A stretch of DNA of 13,316 nt. It comes from Chroococcidiopsidaceae cyanobacterium CP_BM_RX_35 (GTDB lineage Bacteria; Cyanobacteriota; Cyanobacteriia; Cyanobacteriales; Chroococcidiopsidaceae). Shown here piece after piece: positions 7,350 to 12,344 of this stretch. The stretch's first letter is position 1. Every line of letters begins with the position of its first letter. The notes under the pieces are model-generated. The model saw nothing but the letters and a program-made list of their open reading frames with translations. It was not told where the DNA came from and did not search any database. Both the position numbers and the translations under genes were made by a program. The stretch is taken from assembly GCA_019242465.1 (NCBI GenBank), contig JAFAVL010000019.1, forward strand, positions 1 to 13,316. The letters run 5' to 3'.

Positions 7350-7706
7350 TTAACTATCGGCGCTCTGTTTCAGTAACCTCTCTCTCAGCTGCTCCATCAG
7401 CTCTATCTGCTGCTGCCAGTCGGCAATATGAACCTGCATTTCCTCAATCTCAGCCTGCTTCGACTGCTGAGATGTCGATCGCTTGAACCGAGTCAGCTCT
7501 TTTTGAGCTTGTTTTAGAGCCGACTGTTCGCGCTCTAGTAATCTTTGTTTACCCTGTACGGCTTCTGCAATAGCAGATAATAATTGCGCCGTATCAGCAT
7601 CGGTTAGCACGAGCGCCTTGCCGATTTGCTCCTGTTGTGGTGTTGCTTCAGTTGATAAATCTTCTGCTAACGCTGCTAACGGCTGGGCATCGTTTAGCCG
7701 CTCGAC
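7350..7706 (-). CDS. Coiled-coil extension, -1 frame continuation of the RHH gene
   Basis: An open frame picks up exactly in the -1 frame after the slippery heptamer of the RHH gene. It first encodes VERLNDAQPLAALAED and a linker rich in Q, E and T, then from about 7610 an 86-residue segment of strong coiled-coil character (LLEREQSALKQAQKELTRFK and IEEMQVHIADWQQQIELMEQ). There is no ATG; a GTG at 7608-7610 with AAGG upstream could start an independent 86-aa protein. The residues between 7706 and 7610 are open, and protein-like in composition, which suits a single gene decoded by frameshift, or one broken by an indel in the A7 run. Read as a fusion, the full product is 192 aa, with N-terminal DNA-binding and C-terminal oligomerisation modules. 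No enzyme motif is seen. Confidence 0.6.
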   Translation of the reverse strand, partial: VERLNDAQPLAALAEDLSTEATPQQEQIGKALVLTDADTAQLLSAIAEAVQGKQRLLEREQSALKQAQKELTRFKRSTSQQSKQAEIEEMQVHIADWQQQIELMEQLRERLLKQSADS

Positions 7707-7724
7707 TTTTTTTCGAGTGCCTCT
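7678..7724 (-). promoter_or_regulatory. Candidate programmed -1 ribosomal frameshift site
   Basis: In transcript order: an internal Shine-Dalgarno-like AGAGG (7724-7720), a 7-nt gap, then the heptamer A AAA AAG (7712-7706) in the correct phase (zero frame GAA AAA AAG). A stem AGCGGCT (7702-7696) pairing with AGCCGTT (7684-7678) follows, with an 11-nt loop. The zero-frame TAA stop (7696-7694) sits at the stem. This is the same slippery heptamer, with the same two types of stimulator, as in E. coli dnaX, where -1 shifting is well established. A simple indel in the A7 tract is the competing explanation. Confidence 0.5.
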
Positions 7725-7927
7725 AGTCGGTTTTGGTAGGTTTGCAGTAGATTGCTCAGGGTCTCTAGCTTAGTGTTAATGCCGGAAACTGTGGTCTTTC
7801 CCAGATAGTGCCCAAGCGCCTCAAGCACTATCTGGGTTTTCGTCTGCCCAGTCTGTTCGCAGAGGGCGTTGATTTCTTCAAGCCACTCCGGGGGAATTCT
7901 TACACCTACTGTAGGGCTTTCTGCCAT
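7694..7927 (-). CDS. Ribbon-helix-helix DNA-binding protein (CopG/Arc-like)
   Basis: A 77-aa protein whose first 45 residues fit a ribbon-helix-helix fold: strand SPTVGVRIPPEWLEEI, helix A INALCEQTG, the turn and helix B QTKTQIVLEALGHYLG. A leucine-rich coiled-coil helix follows (LETLSNLLQTYQNRLEALEKK). Such proteins bind operator DNA as dimers and serve as plasmid copy or partition regulators, antitoxins or relaxosome accessory factors (TrwA, TraY). No toxin gene is adjacent, so a regulator or relaxosome role is more likely. ATG 7927 has no clear Shine-Dalgarno. The gene is divergent from the sigma factor gene and shares with it a 120-bp spacer with a perfect inverted repeat, a likely operator for it. 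The frame ends just after an A_AAA_AAG run; see the -1 frame extension. Confidence 0.82.
   Translation of the reverse strand: MAESPTVGVRIPPEWLEEINALCEQTGQTKTQIVLEALGHYLGKTTVSGINTKLETLSNLLQTYQNRLEALEKKSSG
7800..7836. repeat. Perfect 12-bp-arm inverted repeat inside the RHH coding region
   Basis: CCCAGATAGTGC (7800-7811) and GCACTATCTGGG (7825-7836) are perfect reverse complements around a 13-nt loop, within codons about 31-43 (helix B) of the RHH gene. On the plus strand the stem is followed by TTTT (7837-7840), so it resembles an intrinsic terminator for transcription running antisense to the gene. In the RHH mRNA it is a strong hairpin about 90 nt before the slippery site. Confidence 0.75.
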
Positions 7928-7997
7928 GTTTGAGTCTGGATATGTTAAACACTGCTAACGCATATTATTTCATACTCTTGACAGACTAGCACTTGAT

Positions 7998-8030
7998 TGT
8001 TAACGTTGTTATACAATGCAAACGTTAACA
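7998..8030. promoter_or_regulatory. Perfect inverted repeat, probable operator between RHH and sigma genes
   Basis: TGTTAACGTT (7998-8007) and AACGTTAACA (8021-8030) are perfect 10-bp arms with a 13-bp spacer. The spacer contains TATACAAT, similar to a -10 box, although no good -35 stands at the right distance. Half-site spacing of 23 bp centre to centre suits a dimer-of-dimers DNA-binding protein. The divergent RHH protein is the obvious candidate ligand; that is inference. Confidence 0.6.
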
Positions 8031-8050
8031 GTGTAGAACGGTGCAAGCAA

Positions 8051-9001
8051 ATGACAAGCAGTCTAGAACTAAAATCCGAAGAAGATACTGTTAGAACTTA
8101 CTTGCGTTCGATTGGTCGCATACCACTCTTGACCCACGAGCAGGAGCTAACTTGTGGTCAACAGGTGCAGCAAATGACAGCGCTACTGGCAGCAAAAGAA
8201 ACTTTAGTTAGGGAAGTAGGACACGAACCCACTTTACGAGAGTGGGCTGACCGCGTTGATATGTTGGAAACCGAGCTAGCTGAAGTTGTGCGGCGGGGTC
8301 AAAGAGCCAAGCAGAAGATGATCGAGGCGAACTTGCGACTAGTAGTGGCGATCGCCAAACGCTACCAAAAGCGAGGCTTAGATCTGCTGGATCTGATCCA
8401 GGAAGGAGCGATTGGGTTAACCAGGGCAGTGGATAAGTTTGAACCAGGGCGGGGTTACAAGTTTTCTACTTATGCCTATCACTGGATTCGCCAGGGCATC
8501 ACTCGCGCAATTGCAGAGAAATCTCGCACAATCCGGCTGCCGATTCACATCACGGAAAAACTGAACAAAATCAAGAAAGCCCAGTGTCAGTTGTCGCAAA
8601 AGTTAGAGCGTACCCCTACCTTAGCTGAAGTAGCAACCGAATTAGGAATAACGTTAGAGCAAGCGAAGGGATGTCTAAGATGGATGCAGCAGCCCTTATC
8701 CTTAGAGATGCGAGTAGGTTCAAAGCGGGATACGGAACTAGGTGAACTGCTGGAAGATCCTAATTCAGAAGAACTACTTGTGCAGTCCTTTCTGGCTGAG
8801 GATTTGAACCAAATGTTGGCTGACCTGACAGTGCAGCAACAGACAGTTTTGACGCTGCGCTTTGGATTAGCAGACGGCAAGTCCTGGACATTAGATAAGG
8901 TTGGCACTCACCTGAATCTCAGCCGGGAGCGTGTGCGACAGATTGAGAAGATGGCTTTATCCGAACTGCGACACCAGGAACGAATCGCTCAAATGCTCTG
9001 A
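8051..9001 (+). CDS. Group 2 RNA polymerase sigma-70 family factor
   Basis: An alternative sigma factor of the primary-like (group 2) type, lacking an extended region 1.1. Visible in order: region 1.2 (VRTYLRSIGRIPLLTHEQE), region 2 (ANLRLVVAIAKRYQKRGLDL, then DLIQEGAIGLTRAVDKFEP and YKFSTYAYHWIRQGITRAI), region 3 (RTPTLAEVATELGI), and region 4 with LTLRFGLADGKSWTLDKVG and the HTH LSRERVRQIEKMALSELR. Region 2 is complete, so promoter melting should be intact. I chose ATG 8051 (316 aa). The frame extends upstream to a TTG at 7997, but those codons lie across the palindromic operator and encode no conserved sequence. A GGTG lies 8-11 nt upstream. Only 18 bp separate it from the next gene, so the two are probably cotranscribed. 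Plasmid-borne group 2 sigma factors are known in cyanobacteria. Confidence 0.9.
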   Translation: MTSSLELKSEEDTVRTYLRSIGRIPLLTHEQELTCGQQVQQMTALLAAKETLVREVGHEPTLREWADRVDMLETELAEVVRRGQRAKQKMIEANLRLVVAIAKRYQKRGLDLLDLIQEGAIGLTRAVDKFEPGRGYKFSTYAYHWIRQGITRAIAEKSRTIRLPIHITEKLNKIKKAQCQLSQKLERTPTLAEVATELGITLEQAKGCLRWMQQPLSLEMRVGSKRDTELGELLEDPNSEELLVQSFLAEDLNQMLADLTVQQQTVLTLRFGLADGKSWTLDKVGTHLNLSRERVRQIEKMALSELRHQERIAQML

Positions 9002-9019
9002 AGCTTAGAAGGGTTCCTT

Positions 9020-9925
9020 ATGAAGACGAGTTACTATGCAACCACTAACTCAGATTGTGGAATTGCCATCAGCAAATATCCTCCTGCTGGTTGGCAGGGG
9101 AAGGTATACCCTCCCCTTGCACCAAGCACAAACCTGCTCAATAATTTCAAAAACAAGCGGTATACAATTGAGGACTACATTAGGCTCTATCAGCAGCAGT
9201 TGGACAAGCTAGATCCCCAGCAGGTGTGGGCAGAACTGCACGAATTAGCCGCTGGAGCAGAGCCAGTGTTATTGTGCTACGAGAAACCAAAGGTGCGTTT
9301 AGCAACCTTCGGATACGAACCCTTGTGTAATGACTCAGACCTCTGGTTTTGTCACCGGCGACTAGTTGCTATTTGGCTTGAATCTACGCTTGGCATAGCT
9401 GTGCCAGAAGCCTTGAGAGAAAAGCCAGGATTCAAGCATTTAGGTTACATCCGCTCGAATTTGGATGAGCTGAAAAAGTGGTGCCGCGCTCAACATCTGA
9501 CAGAAAAGCCAACAGTTAGCAACTACGCTAGAGGACGATTTGAAAAGTGGTTCGAGATGGAGTTTAAGCTAACGCAGGCGGTTGAGGTTGTTCCAGCGGA
9601 GCATGATGAGCGTGTATACCAACTGGGTCAAAAGCTATACCCAGGAAACGATTGCTGTTTGTTCTTGCACTACCCAGCAGGTATCGGAATTCTTCCTCAC
9701 CGGGACCATACAGCAAGTACAGCTTGGGTTATTTCGGTTAATATTGGTTGCCCTGTGATCTTTCGACATGGTGACGATGTGTACCATTTGCAAGACGGTC
9801 AGGTTGTAGGATTTGATTCGAAGATAATCCACTCGCTCGACCCCGTCCCCCATGAACGTTGGGCATTATCCTGGCGCTGCATCAAACCGGAATACCTTGA
9901 CCGTCAGCTGTCTCTATTCCAGTAG
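9020..9925 (+). CDS. DUF488 domain fused to AlkB-like 2-oxoglutarate/Fe(II) dioxygenase
   Basis: A 301-aa two-domain protein. Residues about 5-125 read as DUF488: GIAISKYPPAGWQGKVYPPL, APSTNLLNNFKN, the LCYEK strand end (85-89) and the FCHRR signature (110-114). Residues about 190-290 read as an AlkB-type dioxygenase: LHYPAGIGILPHRDH with iron ligands H227 and D229, the third ligand H271 in IIHSLDP, and the AlkB-like pair R280 and R286 in RWALSWR for 2-oxoglutarate. All catalytic residues appear present. Such oxygenases hydroxylate alkyl groups on nucleic acids or proteins; the substrate here is unknown. DUF488 has no firmly established activity. AGAAGGG (9007-9013) stands 6 nt from the ATG. 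It lies 18 bp after the sigma gene, a likely operon, and a hairpin follows its stop. Confidence 0.82.
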   Translation: MKTSYYATTNSDCGIAISKYPPAGWQGKVYPPLAPSTNLLNNFKNKRYTIEDYIRLYQQQLDKLDPQQVWAELHELAAGAEPVLLCYEKPKVRLATFGYEPLCNDSDLWFCHRRLVAIWLESTLGIAVPEALREKPGFKHLGYIRSNLDELKKWCRAQHLTEKPTVSNYARGRFEKWFEMEFKLTQAVEVVPAEHDERVYQLGQKLYPGNDCCLFLHYPAGIGILPHRDHTASTAWVISVNIGCPVIFRHGDDVYHLQDGQVVGFDSKIIHSLDPVPHERWALSWRCIKPEYLDRQLSLFQ

Positions 9926-9931
9926 GTACAC

Positions 9932-9951
9932 GAGGGGCTAAGCCGCCCCTC
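9932..9951 (+). terminator. GC-rich hairpin after the dioxygenase gene
   Basis: GAGGGGC (9932-9938) pairs perfectly with GCCCCTC (9945-9951) around TAAGCC, 6 bp after the stop codon. No U tract follows, which is common for cyanobacterial terminators. It probably ends the sigma-dioxygenase operon. Confidence 0.5.
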
Positions 9952-9963
9952 TGGACTCCCCGC

Positions 9964-10051
9964 AGCCAGTCATTGCCGACAGCCACATCACTTATCTCTG
10001 TGTGTGTCAAAATCAACTCAAGCTGTCAGCACTGCTGCGCTATGACTGGCT
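9964..10051. repeat. Long nested inverted repeat between convergent genes, possible oriT structure
   Basis: AGCCAGTCAT (9964-9973) is the perfect reverse complement of ATGACTGGCT (10042-10051). Nested inside, GACAGC (9978-9983) matches GCTGTC (10022-10027). The odd palindrome CAGCACTGCTG lies at 10027-10037. The outer right arm is followed 7 nt later by GGTCTATCG at the end of the relaxase gene, which weakly recalls the R388 nic sequence TGTCT/ATAG. The alternative is a bidirectional transcription stop. Confidence 0.45.
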
Positions 10052-10061
10052 CGAAAATGGT

Positions 10062-11246
10062 CTATCGAATTAGGGCTTGCTTAGTCTGAACCCGTGCCAA
10101 TTGTTGCTGTTGTGGGGATTTACTAAAATCAACTAGCTCCTGAAGCCGCAACCGATCGCCTAGCTGGAGCTGTGCTGATTCCACCTGACCCTGTACTGAG
10201 CGCAAGATCTCGCCGCGTCCATCTTTAGAAATGATGCTCACCACATCTTTTGAAGAACATAGGATAGACTGTTCGCCCTCATAGACCCACTTGCCACCTT
10301 GTTGCTTGTCAGCACCCAAACGGCGAACGAATATATCGACAGCAGTAGCGATTTTCTCGGCGGCAGCGATCGCCATATCCCTGCTTTGCGGTTCGGGATG
10401 GACCATGCCTCTAATTTGTGCTTCTGCCTGCCACCAGCCGCAAAGATGTTCGCGGTCCACTTCCTCTGGCTTCTGTCTGCGGGTAGCAAGACAGGCAAGT
10501 TGTTTTTCCCGTGCTGATGCCCTTTCCCCAACAAGTTCAACAATTTGGGCTCGACGAGTGGAGAAGTCCCACAAATCATTTGAGGAATAGCCTTTGACCT
10601 CAAACATCTCTTGTTGTCGAGGCTCAATCTCATAACCTAGCTGCTGCAGCTCAGCCGCCAAATAATTTCTATATAGGGCTCCTATCTTGTGAGCATCTTT
10701 CCAAATCTGGTCAGTCCATAGTGAACGCCAGCGTTTGTCATGCCCTTGAGTGGCGTTCAAGATTAAGCAGTGGGTATGGAGTTGTGGTTCCCGTTCGCGG
10801 TTAGTGTCGTGATGGAATAGAGCGATCGCCAAATTTTTGGTTTTCTGACGTGAGCGAGTTCCTTTAGTCCGAATCCTGGTGGAGGCATATTCTTGTTCTA
10901 ATTCCGTCAACGCTCGAAAGACAGCACGTCGGTGGCATTCCTCTACAGCATTGTTGCCTAGAACTAAAGCCAAGAGACTGACGCTTTTGGGCGCTGAGAG
11001 CGTTACGTCTAGAGCTGCCCTCTCCTTCCCAGTTGTTTGTCTTCTCCTGAGTCTGCCTCCATCGGGGCGATCGCCTTTGAGCAGCTGGTTGAAGACTTTT
11101 CGCTCGACTACCCCCGACAATCCCAGAGCGATCGCCCCCTGCCCCCACCACTCAGAAGCCTCTTTATTGCGATCACGGCTGTAGTAATTGTCTTTAGCAA
11201 AGTAGGTTGCGCCATGAGCTGCTGATACGTTGGTAAGCGTTAACAT
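10062..11246 (-). CDS. MobF family (TrwC/TraI type) conjugative relaxase, relaxase-only form
   Basis: A 394-aa nicking enzyme that would cut and covalently hold the plasmid strand at oriT. The N-terminus MLTLTNV and tyrosines Y15, Y21 and Y22 (KDNYYSRD) fit the MobF catalytic tyrosine region. VTLSAPKSVSLL (81-92) follows D80, the presumed counterpart of TraI D81. The metal-binding histidine cluster is clear: FHHDTN (H145, H146) and QLHTHCLILN (H157, H159), with spacing as in TraI and TrwC. The frame ends about 95 residues after QSRDMAIAAAEKIATAV with no helicase motifs. TrwC and TraI proteins are far longer, so this is either a naturally compact MobF or a truncated one; no helicase remnant follows within 130 bp. 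An ideal AGGAGG (11255-11260) stands 8 nt before ATG. Four HIP1 sites lie inside. No coupling protein is present here. Confidence 0.87.
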   Translation of the reverse strand: MLTLTNVSAAHGATYFAKDNYYSRDRNKEASEWWGQGAIALGLSGVVERKVFNQLLKGDRPDGGRLRRRQTTGKERAALDVTLSAPKSVSLLALVLGNNAVEECHRRAVFRALTELEQEYASTRIRTKGTRSRQKTKNLAIALFHHDTNREREPQLHTHCLILNATQGHDKRWRSLWTDQIWKDAHKIGALYRNYLAAELQQLGYEIEPRQQEMFEVKGYSSNDLWDFSTRRAQIVELVGERASAREKQLACLATRRQKPEEVDREHLCGWWQAEAQIRGMVHPEPQSRDMAIAAAEKIATAVDIFVRRLGADKQQGGKWVYEGEQSILCSSKDVVSIISKDGRGEILRSVQGQVESAQLQLGDRLRLQELVDFSKSPQQQQLARVQTKQALIR

Positions 11247-11819
11247 CTATTTTTCCTCCTACATAAAGATACTAACTTGTTTTTAGTAAATGGGCGTATG
11301 GTGTGAAAGAAAAATCGCTAATCAAATAAGATTAATCATGACTGATCGTGACTGGACATTTAGATAGAATAGGTCGAATTTTTGTCAAGTTCTAGCTGAA
11401 TTTTAGCTAAGTAAATTTGATTAGATAAAGAAATCTAAAAAAATTCGAGTTTGGGTAGAAATTTGAAATAATTCAGGATAACATCAGGATAAGTTTTGAC
11501 AAACCCCTGTATTCTAGGTCTGAACATTTGTAGTAATTTATATTATACAAGGAAGCAAAATACAGAAAAACAGCAAAAATCACGGTTACGAATCTGGCAC
11601 TCACATTTGACTGGAATGCTGATTTATCAAAATTCGTCTTGATAAGTCTTCGTAATTAGCCTCAATAATTCCAGTACTTTAATTGTGCCACTGGGTACTA
11701 AGTTTACCAAGAAGATATGGGTATCTGGAGTAGCAAAAATGCCAGCTTAAGAGAGACCTAACTAATAAGTACTGAGACCAGGCTGAAAGAAAACACAACC
11801 AAATTTTGGAAAGAAAGGT
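11247..11819. other. AT-rich intergenic region upstream of the relaxase gene
   Basis: No gene seen. Visible features: TAATC/GATTA inverted repeat (11319-11323, 11330-11334), TGACTG twice 11 bp apart near 11340-11355, TCAGGATAA direct repeat (11473-11481, 11484-11492, 11-bp period), a TTGACA at 11496-11501 without a matching -10, and the perfect inverted repeat TTATCAA/TTGATAA (11624-11630, 11639-11645). The region may hold the relaxase promoter and transfer-origin sequences, but nothing decisive is visible. Confidence 0.4.
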
Positions 11820-12077
11820 ATGAAACGTTGCTTTTTCTCTCATATAACTATTCGAAACACTTTTTTGCAAACTCTAACCACTATTACTCTTTTAAGTTCT
11901 TGCTTATTAATGGTTTCTGGAACAGCTAGGGCAGATGGCACTTGGATACCTTCATTTAATCCTAAAGTGCATGTCTATGTTGATCCAAAGTTAGCTAAAG
12001 ACCCCAACTATCCTGTACGTTTGCAAGATTTAGACCAGCAACTAGTCCAAGGTCACGAACCCAGCGCTAATCCTTAA
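11820..12077 (+). CDS. Small exported protein, probably the truncated N-terminus of a longer gene
   Basis: An 85-aa product. Residues 1-38 are a signal peptide: charged start MKRC, a hydrophobic core TLLSSCLLMVSG and a cleavage-like site TARADG, probably cut after ARA. An alternative lipoprotein box around SSC seems poorer. The mature part is only about 47 residues: GTWIPSFNPKVHVYVDPKL and then VRLQDLDQQLVQG. That opening faintly recalls exported cyanobacterial TPM-type proteins, which are much longer; this is low certainty. The last residues (HEPSANP) and stop lie at the proposed left border of the IscB element, so the gene was probably cut by that insertion. GGAAAG at 11808-11813 stands 6 nt from the ATG. 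Whether the remnant is still made is unknown. Confidence 0.6.
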   Translation: MKRCFFSHITIRNTFLQTLTTITLLSSCLLMVSGTARADGTWIPSFNPKVHVYVDPKLAKDPNYPVRLQDLDQQLVQGHEPSANP

Positions 12078-12079
12078 GT

Positions 12080-12344
12080 AAGTATAGCGTGGGCTTGCAA
12101 GAAATTGTGAGCCTTTGTGATTAGCCTCAGTACATTGTTTTTGCCATGATGTACTACGTTCCCCAAGAATACATAGGCATCCTACGATATAGAGCTGGCA
12201 ACTCGTTTTCAAGTCATAGAGTGTGCGATCTGGGTTTAAACATCTCGAATTGGGTAGGAGAAGTGATTCAGACATCAAACCTTGGTGAACATTGGCGATG
12301 GAAACCACTCCTACTTGGAGACAACCTACTTTTTAGGTGAAATT
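12080..12344 (+). ncRNA. Putative IscB omega-RNA region
   Basis: IscB genes are preceded by a non-coding guide RNA of about 200-300 nt, with the guide at its 5' end. The 265 bp before this iscB hold no credible gene. They begin with a striking hairpin: GGCTTGCAA (12092-12100), a GAAA tetraloop (12101-12104) and TTGTGAGCC (12105-12113), nine pairs including two G-U. Further pairing segments follow up to GGAGACAACCTACTTTTT near the gene. The guide would be the bases just upstream of about 12080, that is, the end of the interrupted exported-protein gene. Limits are approximate. Confidence 0.5.

Noticed and set aside
7694..7927. Antitoxin of a toxin-antitoxin pair
   Set aside because: The RHH fold would fit, but the following frame is a coiled coil without toxin motifs and joins the RHH frame through the slippery site.
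8417..8907. Leftward ORFs opposite the sigma factor gene
   Set aside because: Shadows of a strongly conserved sigma-70 reading frame; no start signals.
11237..11247. Third copy of the sigma/RHH operator half-site at the relaxase start
   Set aside because: GCGTTAACA here is the reverse complement of the codons for the conserved MobF start MLTL, so coding constraint explains it.
12146..12340. 64-codon rightward ORF before iscB
   Set aside because: It lies inside the expected omega-RNA region, has no Shine-Dalgarno and resembles no family.
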